The translations under genes and the position numbers were made by a program. From the NCBI GenBank assembly GCA_025769875.1, contig JAGFNK010000012.1, positions 1 through 64,000 on the forward strand: 64,000 nucleotides of DNA. Direction: 5' to 3'. Shown here one piece after another: positions 10,543-21,055 of this stretch (positions within the stretch are counted from its first letter, which is position 1; each line of letters opens with the position of its first letter). The notes below the pieces were generated by a model that saw nothing but the letters and a program-made list of their open reading frames with translations, ran no database searches and was not told the DNA's origin. This DNA is from Russula earlei (Eukaryota; Basidiomycota; Agaricomycetes; Russulales; Russulaceae).

Positions 10543-11241
10543 ATATAGAAAGGGGGAACATGCGTGTAAGGTTCGTAAACAAACCAGGGGGGGCCAGGGT
10601 GAGTGGGGTCTACTTCAGTCAGGGTGGGTGAGGGGGTCCCTTCATGGATAGCAAGTGGGTTGAGGGTGGCGGCAAGGTCTTGGAGTTTGGTCTCTTCTGG
10701 GACGATGAGGGTGCATTGGTCAATGATATGTTGGATGACTTCAGGTGAGAGGGGCTCTTGTTTGATGGTGGGGGAAGGGGTGAGAACAGGTAGAGGGGAC
10801 GAGTTAGAAGCAGGAGACGACATGGGAGTATTGTAAGCGGAGGTAGCGTGTTCGTGATGCCAGGCCAACCACTCTGAAGGAGTGGGGGTATTTATGGGGA
10901 CTGACCATATAATGTGATTCCACACCAAATCCTGTAAGTACTGCTCTTTGTATAGACAAATGAAACTCTGAAAAACGGGGGTCCATCATGAGAAGTTGAA
11001 AGCCATGGAAGTCGCCAGGGGAAAGAATCCCAGAGAAAAGTTGTTCCCTGGTGGCTATGTTAAAGATGGTGTGTCCACGGTTGGGGATAGTGGGGTCATT
11101 AACTGAATAGGAAGGGGGGTTATGAGAGTTCACTTGGGGAAGTAGAGTATGTTGCTGTATCATAAGATTTGAAAATTGGTCCTCTAGGTCATCCAGACTT
11201 TTGTCTGAGTGACGTGATTCTGTGGGATTAGTGGAAGACAT
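10543..11241 (-). pseudogene. Gypsy-1 coding region downstream of chromodomain, proximal half
   Basis: Starting at MSSTNPTES (ATG at 11241) this region is in the same frame as pol with no stop in between, so it may be a C-terminal extension of Pol rather than a separate protein. It shifts frame near 10900 and continues as 10543-10928. It has a run rich in Pro, Ser and Thr and the sequence IKQEPLSPE. It joins the 6713-7682 half when TIR-1a is removed. I recognise no domain here. Gypsy-2 has a comparable extra region (43996-44867). Confidence 0.65.
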
Positions 11242-14200
11242 GGTACGGAGTTTAGTGGGTTGTCCTAGGTGGAACATAGTGATGGCATCTTGAGTGTTTT
11301 TAAGGTTAGAGAGGGGTTCCCATGTGTCTTCCGCTGCAGAGTATCCTTTCCACCAGACCCTGTATTGGAGTCGGTTTCTATGGGTCCGCTGGGTGGTGAT
11401 CTTCTTGACTTCATATTCTCCCGATAGGAGATCAGGTGGTGGTTTGGGGAAGTTTGGTCCATGCTCCGCTGTTTCTGTGACTGGAGATAGGAGGGAGGCG
11501 TGAAACACATTATGGATGCTCCATTGGGGGGGAAGTCGAAGTTGATAAGCGACATGGGAGATTCTTTTGGTGATGATAAAAGGGCCGAACCGTTTAGGAT
11601 GGAATTTCTGAAACTGATGGGGAGTTTTCAGGTTAGTGCCTTCCAACCAAACCTTCTGTCCTTCTTCGAAACCCTTGAACTTAGTTTCTTTGACCCAATT
11701 GTTTTGTGTTCTCCTCATCGTTTCTTGTGCTGCTTCCCTCATATCCTTCAGTGCTTGGAGTCGTTCTCAGATTCCAGGAAATTTGGACTTGAGTTGAGTG
11801 CCAAGCCCTTGAGGGTTAAAACCTATGAGAAGTTCATATGGGGTTTTCTTGGTGGTGGTGGATTTGTGGGCGTTAAAATGATATTGGGCTATGGGGAGCC
11901 AGTGCGCCCATTCTTCTTGCTTCTCCCCTGTGTAGATGCGTAAGTACATTTCTAAGGTCTGATTGGTCCTTTCTGATTGTCTGTCAGTTTGGGGGTGGTA
12001 GGTGGTGCTCAGATTTTGGTTAATTCCGAGGATTCGGGAGATTTCTTGAAACAAGTTGGAGGTAAAGCGGGAGTCGCGGTCAGAAATAATCTTGGAGGGA
12101 ACTCCGGTCCATGGGAAGGCGTAATGTAAGAACAGTTTGGCCATTTGCAGGGTTCCCATGTCTTTACGGCAAGGTATGAATATAGCTGCTTTGGTGGAAT
12201 CATGGTCGGTGATGGTCATGATGGCGTTATTTCCTTCTGATGGTGGGAGGTCAACAATCCAATCAATGGCAATAGTTTGGAAGGGTTTTTGAAACTCTGG
12301 GGGAATGGGGTAAACTGGGGGGTGAGTTGGGTGTGTGGAAGACTTGTTGGCTTGACAGGTGGTGCAGCCTCGAATGTAGTCCCTGATGAAGTAGGCCATT
12401 TTGGGCCACCAGAAGGATTCTTGGATTGAGTATGAGGTTCGGGCGTTTCCTGTATGTCTGCCAAGGGTACTGTCATGATAGGTATGCAAGATTTTTTGTA
12501 AGAGGGGTTCTTGATATGGCACCACCAACTTCCCATCTTTGAATAGCACATCTTCTTCTTCTAGAAGACCATGTTTGACCTTCCACATGAGGAGGTCTGA
12601 TTTTCGTTTCCTTTGTTCGGTTAGTACTTGCTTATAGAGGTCCTCAGTGTGAAGCGTGCAAATAAAAAGTTTGTCAGGTAGTGCTGTGATGTTCTGGTTA
12701 TCTCCTGACCCATCATTGTGGTCAGGCCGTCGTGAGAGAGCGTCAGCATGATTGGAGATTCCAGGTTTGTGGTGGATTTCAAAGTGGTAATCTGCGAGTG
12801 TTGAGATGTATCCGGCAATTCTTCAATTGATTTTGTGAGGGAGCCGGTAGTGAGCCAGGTTAGCGTGGTCTGTAAAAATCTTGATGGGGTGTTTAGTTCT
12901 GACTGATAGGTATCGCCAATGTTGGAGTGCAAGGATCAGAGCCAGGAACTCCCTATCCCAAACTGGGTAATTCCTCTCTGCTTCATTGAACGCATGTGAC
13001 ATATTCCCAATCATTTTCCTTTTTCCTCTTTGGTCCTTTTGGAAGAGGATTGCTCCAGTGGCAAATTGTGAGGCATCAGTTTCTAATTCATATGGGAGGT
13101 CAGGGTTGGCAGTGTAAAGTTCAGGGTCATCGCAGACCACCGATATCAAGGTTTCTAGGGCTGTGGTTGCTTCTGGGGTCCAGAGGAAGGGGGTTCCTTT
13201 TTTGATTGTGGAGAAAATGGGGCGAGCTATTTTTGCAAAGTCTCGGATAAATGGTCGTTGGTAATTGAGGGCACCCATAATTTGTTGTACCTGTTTCAGA
13301 TTGTTGGGGGGTCTCGGCCAGTTTTTGAGGCCGTCCATTTTGACTGGGTCAATTTTGAGGGTTCCCTGGTTGATCCGAAAGCCCAGGAAATCAATTTCGT
13401 GTTGTTCGAAGGCGCATTTTGATGCTTTCAGGAAATAGGAGTCTCTTTCGAGTAGGTCAAGGAACTCATGTGTGATCTGTTGGTGGAGGAGCTCTTCTCC
13501 CACCCCTGTGGCTATTGCCACATCATCTAGGTAGTTGCAGGTATTCTCTGGATATTTTAGAAGCCAAGGTCAGAGGGTATGGTTCATTGCTCATTGGAAG
13601 GCGGCTGGGGCATTAGTAAAGCCGAAGCCCATTACCATGGGGATGAAGGTGCCAAATTGAGTTTTAAAGGCACCTTTGTGTCAGTCTTCAGGGTGGATCA
13701 GAATGTTATTATAGCCAGCTCGGACGTCAAATTTGCTGAAGGTGGTTTTGCCCCTTAGTCAGTGCAATTGTTCTTCCATGTTGGGTAGGGCATGGTAATC
13801 AGGGACTGTGGCATTATTGAGTTTTCGGTAGTCGACTACCATTCGTGGAGCGGTGCCATCCTTTTTTTGAATGAAGAAAACAGGGGATACAAAGTCTGAA
13901 ATGCCGTCTTTGATGAAACCCTTGGCTAGGTCTTCTTGTATTTGTCTTGATAACTCTTGTTTCTCATTCTGGGGGAGTGGGTAAGTTCAGCAATCAAGGA
14001 ACTTGGGGGCATCAGGTTTCAAGATGATTCTAAAGTCAAGCTCTCCCCGACTGGGTGGGAGTCATTTGGCTGCTTCTTCTGAGAAGACCTTCTGATGTCA
14101 TAGATATTCAGGGGGGATAACGGTTGTCCTGATTTGTGCAATCCGTATTTTCAGTGATTTGGCTAGGGGTACAGGGGTGAGAAGGACCCCTAGGTGGTTT

Positions 14201-14616
14201 CTTAGGCGACCAGTGCTCCAGTTGACAAGGGGGTTTAACGCCTTTAGGAAGGGATAGCCGAGGATCATTCTATCTTCTCCCAAATTTGTAACGTAAAATG
14301 TGAGAAGTTGTGTGGTGGGACCATGGCATACGGCCATATGAGCATAATGGGTTAGTGCTCCTCCTTGGTTGCTGGTGCCGTCTACATTGATGATGGGTCT
14401 GGGTGTCCTGAGGGTTCGGAGTGGGATTTGTAATTTTTCCACAATTCCTTGGCTAATGAAGTTTTCTGTTGCTCCACTGTCTAAGAGTGCTTGGCCAGTC
14501 TTTCCATTTGTTGTGATCATAAAGGGAACTTTCATTGAGTTTTCTTTATGTTGGACAATGGTATCTATTTGGGCCTTAGTACCGACTGTTGTACCTTGGC
14601 CTAGAGAAATTCCTCT
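11242..14616 (-). pseudogene. Gypsy-1 pol: protease, RT, RNase H, integrase, chromodomain
   Basis: All domains lie in one minus-strand frame, with nine in-frame stops, all TGA (first base at 14100, 14064, 13989, 13761, 13683, 13593, 13572, 12825, 11769). Order: protease LLDSGATENF (~14460), RT with FDVRAGYNN and an intact YLDD (~13530), RNase H with ETDAS and TDHANL, integrase HHCC finger (~12340-12480), DDE core (AIDWIV ~12265, SDRDSRF ~12075, QSERTN ~11970), the GPF module (~11590), and a chromodomain with RVWWKGYSAAEDTWEP (~11330). It is in the -1 frame relative to gag and overlaps its end by about 16 nt. Catalytic residues look intact; only the stops disable it. Confidence 0.92.
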
Positions 14617-15892
14617 TTAAGGATGAGGTCCCAAAGTTTGGCTCTATCCTCTGCTGGCAATGTTTTCATGCGGGCCACCATAGTGGAGGCTTCTTCCTCC
14701 TTTGGTGGTTCTGGAGTTGGTTCGGTAGTGCGTGCCTTGGAGGTAGTGGGGGCAGTATTTTTGGGGCACTCCCGGCTAAGGTGGCCTTTCTCTTGGCAGC
14801 AGAAGCAACGTCCTTCTTTTGCCAATTGTTTCCTTTCTTCTTTGGTGAGCTTTTTGAAGTTGGACTTGGCGGCATCCACTTGCATTCGATCAGGGTGATG
14901 AGATCTATGTTCCGAGGGGGAGTGTGTAGTTTTCCCTTTAAGCTTTTCTCTGATGGTGATGAAATGTCGATGCTGTCTTCTGGCCTCTTCCTTCCATTCT
15001 TGGAGAGTGGTGGGCCAGACATCCCTGTTTAAGATTGTGCAGTAGAGTCCAGTTTTTAGACCATTTTTGAAACTTTCAATAGCAATAACGTCCGTTTCTG
15101 GCCACCCTGTTTTGTTCAGAAGCTGTTCAAAGGTGGAGATGTAATCATCAAGGGATTCCTTCATTGTGTGTTTGGCGAGAGCCGCTTGAGCATCTTCTTT
15201 TTCTGCAGTGTTGGTAAACTTAAATGTGAAGTCTGTGACAAAGTCGTTCCATAATGCTTCGTTCATTCTATCAACGGGGTTTTGGGCCCTGTTTACCTTT
15301 TCCCTGAGTGCAGTTGCCTGTGAGTTGACCCATTCTTCGACCTTTTCTCCTTGAATGTAGGAGAGGGCCAGCATTGTCCATTTGAAAGGGGAGACCATTA
15401 CTGCCTTGTCATCATTGAGGCCCCAGAACAGGTTAAATTCCATGATGAAATGTTTTGTTTTGTTTCTTTCCCCCATGAAGGCCGTAGGTTCTTTACCGCT
15501 GAGGGACCCATTAGTGCCTTGTGGTGCAGGGGCAGCTGCTTGAGGGGGGGGGGGAACGATGACTGGGGGGGCCTGAGCGGCCATCTGAGGAGCCTGAACA
15601 GCGGCTTGGGGTGGTTGTACAGCGACTTGGGGTTGGGCTGCCATAATGAGTTCTGGGGGTTCTGTGGTTCAAGTTCTAGGTCTTCAATGGGTTCCTGGTT
15701 TCCAAGAGGGTCCTCTGGTTCTAATGCAGGGGATTCAAAGGGTGTCTGAGTTTCAACAGTGTTTTCTGGTTCAGGGAGGTTGCCTTCTGTAGAAGAGGCT
15801 TCTGATTCTGACGGTGGTTCGTAGTGAGGGTCATTTTCCCTCCAGTAGCCTAATCCAAGGCTGTTTCTGAGGAGTTCTAGGTCTAGGTGCAT
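14601..15892 (-). pseudogene. Gypsy-1 gag
   Basis: The main frame (ATG at 15644) encodes a Gln/Pro/Ala-rich start, a retrotransposon gag capsid segment (about residues 50-210, with EEWVNSQATALREKV) and a CCHC knuckle CFCCQEKGHLSREC at about residue 288, ending in TAG at 14601. An upstream acidic frame (15398-15892, ATG at 15892) probably belongs to the same protein, separated by a frameshift near 15645. Gag forms the particle and binds RNA through the knuckle. Confidence 0.85.
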
Positions 15893-16118
15893 GTAGAGCT
15901 GTCCTCTTCTAAGTCATAGTTCGAACCAATGGTTGTTGATGAATTCAACTGGTAGTTCTTCGTTGTTTTCGATGGTGACGTAACAGAGGAAGGTGTGAAA
16001 GCTGTCCCAAGTGGCAGTTCCTACAACGTGTTCGGGAAGGTCTGGGGATGGTCTGCGTTGGACACGGACCCAATGGTTTGATGGTAGTTCAAGGTTGATC
16101 TCCAGAATGGAGTAAAGG

Positions 16119-16129
16119 AAGCTTAGCTT
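16119..16129 (-). promoter_or_regulatory. Gypsy-1 self-priming primer-binding site (11 nt)
   Basis: One base inside the 5' LTR end the minus strand reads AAGCTAAGCTT. This is the exact reverse complement of AAGCTTAGCTT inside the LTR (16461-16471), the predicted first 11 nt of the RNA. No tRNA 3' end complement (TGG..) is present. Tf1 of S. pombe is known to prime in this way, and the pattern has been proposed for the Tf1/sushi group. Confidence 0.75.
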
Positions 16130-16130
16130 G

Positions 16131-16735
16131 TGTTACAGCGTTGTGGCCATAAGAGCGTTAGCTCAAGTTTCAATGGGGCCAAGTCCCTGTGACTTGGTTC
16201 AATGGTTCAGTGGGGCCGGCTCAAGGAGACCGGATCAAAGGTTTAGCGTCTCAAGGCTGAGTCAGATAATGACTCAGTCCGCAGACAGAGTCGATCTCCT
16301 GGTTTCACAGAAGAGGAGGATGGTGAGAGAGAGACAGAGGAGGAAGAGGAACACAAAGGTTCCTTGAGGTGTGCTTAGGTCAAGCGAAGTGTAGGCCAGC
16401 ACAAGCAAAGTTGTGATTTTGAGAGAGTACAGGGCAAGGGATGCGACAGGAAATGGGACAAAGCTAAGCTTGGGGCATTCCCCAGCTTTTACAGGGACTT
16501 AAATACTGTATGTAGCGAGGCTGCACAGTACCATAAGCAGAACAATAGATAAAGGATGAGTCAATAGCAAAAGTAACTTGACAATGGGTGAAACACAATA
16601 AGTAAAACACAATAGGTGAAACACAATAAGTGACCATCAGCATCAAGGGATGAAACGGTAACCAAGGGAACAAGGGTGACAAGAGAGAACAACAATGAAA
16701 GGGGTTACGAACTGACAAGGGGTTATGTTACAACA
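16131..16735 (-). repeat. 5' LTR of Gypsy-1 (605 bp)
   Basis: Ends in TGT..ACA on both sides; right-hand target copy CAAAT follows at 16736-16740. It carries the promoter used by the minus-strand element. Confidence 0.93.
16461..16505 (-). promoter_or_regulatory. Gypsy-1 LTR promoter: TATA box and predicted RNA start
   Basis: On the minus strand TATTTAAG spans 16505-16498, and AAGCTTAGCTT starts at 16471, 34 nt from the first T. This spacing fits TATA-directed initiation and puts the self-complementary 11-mer at the RNA 5' end. Confidence 0.65.
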
Positions 16736-16743
16736 CAAATCAG

Positions 16744-16889
16744 GCTGTCCGCATTCAACACCCAGTCCAACACAGGGACCATGAGCAGCAATGGTAAGTG
16801 AGCTGGGGTTGTGCCTTGGCACAACCCAGGCTCACATACTCGAAAACAAAGATACACAACATTGGATCTTCCACTTCAACATGGTAGTG
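16744..16889 (+). CDS. Hypothetical spliced gene, exons 4-5 (continues 5486-6019)
   Basis: After Gypsy-1 the intron that began at 6020 closes with CAG at 16743. Exon 4 (16744-16793, His/Gln-rich) keeps the frame of exon 3. A short intron (16794-16829, GTAAGT..CCCAG, 36 bp) leads to exon 5, which runs to TGG TAG at about 16887, directly beside the LTR-4 insertion at 16890. That stop may be the natural end or an effect of the insertion. The protein is not recognised. Confidence 0.45.
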
Positions 16890-17433
16890 TGTTAAGATCA
16901 GATTGATCTTATCGCTGACTCTTAGTGAAAGAGTTGCTTGATATATCAAGCACTAGACTTCGATTCCTTTGATATTATCTCAGGAAGAATAGGTGTAAGA
17001 GAAGAGAGGGGCCTCTTTCACTTAGAGTTCTTCAATAGACTGTATAAAGTGTTTGGCGAGATGGTTGTTTCTTGCTTGAGAGAGTAAGTCGAGCATAAGG
17101 CTCAACTCCTTGATAGTACAGACTATTTATATGATATCTCAACAACTACTGATCCGATTTGTATGAAACTTGGGGTGCACATAGCTAAGAACCCGTAGTA
17201 TCCAAATACATAGAGCACAACTCGAGAATATTATGAATGACTCACACGTGAGTCATTCTTTCCTAGTATCTGTCATCAATCAGTAAATAGTGAGTAAGCC
17301 ATTACCAATCAATCAGTAAGCAGATCAGTAAGCGATCACTAAGCCAGATGAATAAGCGCATATGAGTAAACAGAAATGAGTCACCAGAGCATAGGTAAGC
17401 AGATGAGCACGAGGAGACACAAGAATCCTAACA
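16890..17433 (-). mobile_element. Solo LTR, family LTR-4, copy a (544 bp)
   Basis: On the plus strand it runs from TGTTAAGATCAG to AATCCTAACA and matches 49746-50276. TATAAATAG on the minus strand (17131-17123) sets the orientation. ATGACTCA and TGAGTCAT form an inverted pair at 17237-17256. The flanks (TAGTG and CCTTG) are not a clean 5 bp duplication, so the copy may have recombined with another. Confidence 0.82.
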
Positions 17434-17802
17434 CCTTGCAACAGCTGCAGTATGTGATTTGCTTGATGTATTTCATGTTGATGAAAAGCAACCTTCATCT
17501 AGGCCGAGCATGGGCTCATGCTTTTCCAAACTGGAGAGGATGCCTTTTGGACAGGGCGAGAAATGGATGGCCAAGCTCATGGCCTGGGATTTACAGAAAG
17601 CGCATGGGGAGACAAGACTTGGGACCTTGTCAAATTGACAAGGAAGCTACAGGACTTTCATTGGGTGGCAATCTTGGGTGAATGTTCCATCTTTCTGCAC
17701 TATCATCTCCAGGAAACAGAACAGGAATGGTGCCTTGCTGGTGGAGAAACCAAGGGCTTTGAACAAGTGAGACCCCATGTGCATATTGATATCACCTGGT
17801 GA
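17434..17802 (+). other. Unrecognised coding-like remnant
   Basis: A frame from about 17518 to 17800 reads like a real exon (KLTRKLQDFHWVAILGE) and ends at a GTGAGT that could be a splice donor. It could be a further exon of the gene at 5486 or the front of the region that contains the alternative oxidase remnant. Competing frames overlap it, and I recognise no family. Confidence 0.3.
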
Positions 17803-18280
17803 GTGCATTGGTCTATTCCCACTCCAAATGATTCAATAATGACAGACAGAGCAGAATTTTGACCCTGCTTGCCACAGAATCGGTGTAACCATGACATGGC
17901 CCTTTGTCTTTCATGTACATACTCATGTTATGGTTTCATCATCTTTTAGTATGATTCTCATGTTCTGGTTGCCTTTCATGAGAGTCCTTTCACCTTGGGT
18001 TTGAGCTATCAAATGCATGGGATATGTTCCAGTTCCCTTAGTAAAACACTGCTTGACCTACGTCCTTTGATGTGCACTGTGCCAAACTTATGACCAAAGT
18101 GACAAGTCATAACATGACCTTGAAGCTGAGTGGATTGGTTTGCCCTCCCATCTTCTGACCCACCAAACACCCACCACCGCTTTCCACTTCCCTCTCCTTC
18201 CCTTCGCTTGGTATATTTTTTGTCCTCTTTTCTCTTCTCTTTTATTTTTAATGATTGCTATTCCTGACCTCTCTTCACAG

Positions 18281-19140
18281 AAGGTGATGCCATGCCGACT
18301 CTTCCAATGCCTCAAGATAAAGAGGACCATTCCTTTTCTCCTGGCGGCCACCTCTGTGACACATATGCATGGAATGCTGTTGAGGGATCACCCTCACTGC
18401 CCATTGGCCTGCGACGGAAGCCTTTGGCACATTGCAGAGTGTAGCTGGTGTCTGAGCAGAGGTTGGTGCGCCACATCGTTGGATTCTTCTCCTTCCATGC
18501 AGTACAAAAGTGCGATGAGAATGAGCACATGCATCTGATGTTCGTGGCCAACTTCTTCTGCACCCATTTATCCCCAGTGTTGACACAAAGCCTTCGCAGG
18601 ACCTTCCTGACCTTGCAAAATCCAGGTATTCCTCTCTGCACATTTGTTCTCACCATCCAAGTCATTTTCTACAACATTTTTGTATGTCTTTCGCTGCTGT
18701 TCTTACAATCTCAAGCCCTCATGCCCACTCTCTCACGAGTCATGTCATATATCATCTCTCCAAGCACCTGCCACCATTTCATTGGCTACCTCGAAGAGGA
18801 GGCCATGGTGACATATACGCGTGCAAGTGGGGAACTTGAGCAGGGGCATCTCCCGAAGTGGTACATGAAGCAGTGGTCACATGCCATGACTCTTTGTACT
18901 AACTTGCTCTTGCGCATGTGTGAACAGGGAGAACTTGGCAGCGCCAGCCATCACCAAGGACTACTGGCATTTCTCACAAAATGTGATGATAAAGGATGTT
19001 CTTTATGCTGTGTGCTCCGACGGAACGACACACCATTTTGTCAATCACAGCATTGGCAATCTTCAGCCTCATCTCATGATGTCAACCCATTCGCTATTTG
19101 TGAGCCCAACATGCATGTTAAGGGCAGGAACATCAAGTAA
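18281..19140 (+). pseudogene. Alternative oxidase (AOX) pseudogene, spliced type
   Basis: AOX is the inner-mitochondrial-membrane di-iron quinol oxidase that bypasses complexes III and IV. Here the motifs appear in family order: NEHMHLM (family NERMHLM, ~18525), YIISPSTCHHFIGYLEEEA with LEQGHLPKW (~18750-18855), APAITKDYW, SDGTTHHFVNH and DVNPFA..EP (~18940-19120). A splice acceptor at 18280 and an intron from about 18856 (GTACAT..TACTAAC..ACAG, ~70 bp) show a genomic rather than a reverse-transcribed copy. Defects: TAG after HCRV (~18440), Gly in place of the iron-ligand Glu in the DE(T)TH motif, a frameshift near 19080, and loss of the helix carrying the first ligand. Non-functional. Confidence 0.75.
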
Positions 19141-19930
19141 GCTCATCACTATCACCTTGCTGATGAATGTACCATGCCTATATCATTATTGACTTGTCAC
19201 CAGGTTCACTTGGGAAACAGTAGCCAATGATGTGAATGCTAGCAAAAAGTTGATCTGAGATCACTCTTCGCCTCTTGAAGCATAGTGTTCCATGTTCTTG
19301 GTTTGATTTGATTCTTGCCCATCTGACATCTTACCTTACTCTCCAACATATGCGTCGCCAAGACAGTACAAGTTAATGAAATGAAAAACACATTGCAAAG
19401 CTTAGCACGCAGAAGTCACACATGCCAGACAGTGAGGCAGGAGGGGACACTCTCTGATGTCATTGAGAAACAAGGAACGCAAACACTGTGGCGCCATGCA
19501 AGCAGGAGTGGAGGGTGAGCAGTTGCTTTACCAGTGCCACGACAACAGCAACAACCATGCCTGTATGTGAGTGTGCATCTCTTCCTCATTTCTTTTCCTC
19601 TTCTTTTTGTCTGTTTCCCTGTACTCTTGAAAGGCACAACATGCGGTGCACCGTTCATCCCTTTCCTGCACATCTCTTCAATACTGTTTAGCTATGGATG
19701 TAATGTTTTTATTAAATGAATATATTGACTTTCTTATATGACTGTCTGGCAGAGGCCGCAGAGCATAGAAATACTTGGATCAGTCTTATCATTTATAGGC
19801 ACAGGTTCAATTCATAGAATGACTTGTGGTCATAGAAGCCCTAGGATCCATCCTAGATTTGCTGGGATCACTAGAACTAGTGATCCCAGTAACCCCAGTT
19901 ACTCTAGTGGATGTCATTTTGCTGATGCAT
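19141..19930. other. Non-coding stretch downstream of the AOX remnant
   Basis: I see no gene here. The only clear structure is the palindrome at 19862-19889. Short open frames (for example 19488-19691) look incidental. Confidence 0.5.
19862..19889. repeat. Perfect 13 bp inverted repeat with 2 bp spacer
   Basis: CTGGGATCACTAG is followed by AA and its exact reverse complement. It could form a hairpin or cruciform; it may be the footprint or core of a small element, but there is no further support. Confidence 0.85.
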
Positions 19931-20489
19931 AGACTTCCACCTGTTGTTGATAGCGTCTCCCTCCAACACCATGTTGCTCAGATCTGCAACGCAAGCACGA
20001 GCAGTTGTGCTTACAGTCAAGTTGAGGCCGCTGGCATCGACTGGTCACCGTTGTTGAGACCGCATCGCAGTGTGAGTGTGTGACATCCTAACGACGACCC
20101 ATCACCCATGTTCGAGGGTCATACAGTACAACACTGGCATCATTTCCCCTCCTTCTCGGCGGTCTTGTAAACCACTCGACCTCAGACTAGATGAGATGAT
20201 CAAGTTGCTTTCACGTGCTTGTTTGTTTTCAAGCTTGCAACTGGAAATGTCGATGCACGGCATCATGATGTATTTCCCTGTGCATCCCGATCCCATCTGG
20301 AAATTATGGACAGAGTAGGCGGACTCGCCACAGTATAAAGTCAATGCCAGATTTACAGGGGTGCTCCCATTCAACGCAACATACGAGTTGCCCACGATCT
20401 TCCTGGTCATCTCCACGCCAGCCCCATTCTCGTCTATACCTCGACGGCTTTGCATTTCCCAAAGGCCATATTCCCGCTCATAAGGGAGA
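19931..20489 (+). promoter_or_regulatory. Upstream region of secreted-protein gene A, duplicated at 29909
   Basis: About 560 bp match 29909-30462 closely. A TATA-like AGTATAAAG is near 20332, about 155 bp before the ATG at 20490, and CACAGTATAAAA is at the same place in copy B (~30297). The shared block therefore includes the promoter. Confidence 0.6.
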
Positions 20490-20816
20490 ATGCGCAGCTC
20501 TGTTTTTGTCATATTTTGCCTCGCTGTCAGCATCGCCCTATCGTTCGCGCTTCCTCTTCGGTACGCGGACCTCTTCGAATTCTCTTTCTCCCCTGCGGTT
20601 GACTTTACCTCGCAGAGAGAGGAATCCAGGATCCGATCAGCTCAAGGGTGCACAGCCGTCACCGTCGGGCCTTCGTGGAGTAGAGCGAGGAAGCCTGCGA
20701 TGGCGTCTGGGGAAAGCGATGGGACTCGGAAGACTCGCGGTTGCAGCGGGGTTGGAGCTTGTCGCCGCCGCCGCCGCCGCCGCCCTCAATCGAAAACACT
20801 CTCCCCATATAATGTA
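20490..20816 (+). pseudogene. Putative secreted-protein gene, copy A, truncated by Pogo-1
   Basis: The ATG at 20490 opens a signal peptide (MRSSVFVIFCLAVSIALSFA, then LPLRYADLFEF), with cleavage likely after SFA. The first ~55 residues match copy B (30463). A GCC run at 20766-20784 follows, and the gene is cut by the transposon end at 20817. The remaining frame continues only into transposon sequence. Family unknown; a small secreted protein is inferred from the leader alone. Confidence 0.6.
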
Positions 20817-20965
20817 GGCTACCCATTAGTCAGACAGCTTATGTAAGCTACCCATTAGTTGGACAGTCACAAATAGTAATGTGAAATGTAATGAAAATTT
20901 TGAACCACTGATTGAACCTTACATTGCTGAGATGATGTGAGATCAAATGTCAAAATGTGTAATTT

Positions 20966-20982
20966 GGGGGGGGGGGGGGGGG
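20966..20982. repeat. G17 homopolymer
   Basis: Seventeen G in a row in the 3' flank of the transposase. Length may be unreliable, since such runs are prone to sequencing and replication slippage. Confidence 0.9.
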
Positions 20983-21055
20983 ATGTGAACAAAAAACATT
21001 GTATCTACTGATTAATCTCCATGCGACGTCTGCCTTGAATGAAAAGCCCACCAAA

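Larger units (their letters stand above)
6079..16735 (-). mobile_element. Gypsy-1: Ty3/gypsy chromovirus, nearly complete, decayed
   Basis: Two LTRs of 604 and 605 bp flank minus-strand gag, pol with chromodomain, and a further coding region. The insertion is flanked by CAAAT at 6074-6078 and 16736-16740. Removing it restores a 61 bp intron with correct GT and CAG ends. TIR-1a (7685-10540) is nested in its 3' coding region. Without that nested element it is about 7.8 kb. Chromoviruses belong to the Ty3/gypsy class; the C-terminal chromodomain usually guides integration to modified chromatin. Confidence 0.95.

Noticed and set aside
10509..10928. ORF ending IAVFSALGGA as a Gypsy-1 protein terminus
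   Set aside because: The last ten codons belong to the TIR-1a end; the same false tail appears in the LINE at 36985, where TIR-1b is inserted.
11767..14100. TGA read as Arg or another amino acid (code change or recoding)
   Set aside because: TGA-only stops at Arg positions look like recoding, but CpG decay of CGA explains them fully, the same elements have frameshifts and lost catalytic residues, and Copia-2 uses no internal TGA.
14601..14620. Programmed -1 frameshift signal at the Gypsy-1 gag-pol overlap
   Set aside because: The overlap is only about 16 nt and shows no standard slippery heptamer; it could equally be an indel in this copy.
16890..17433. TAGTG/CCTTG as an LTR-4a target duplication
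   Set aside because: Only two of five bases agree; recorded as no clear duplication.
18281..19140. Functional alternative oxidase
   Set aside because: Stop, frameshift, missing ligand helix and Glu to Gly at an iron ligand.
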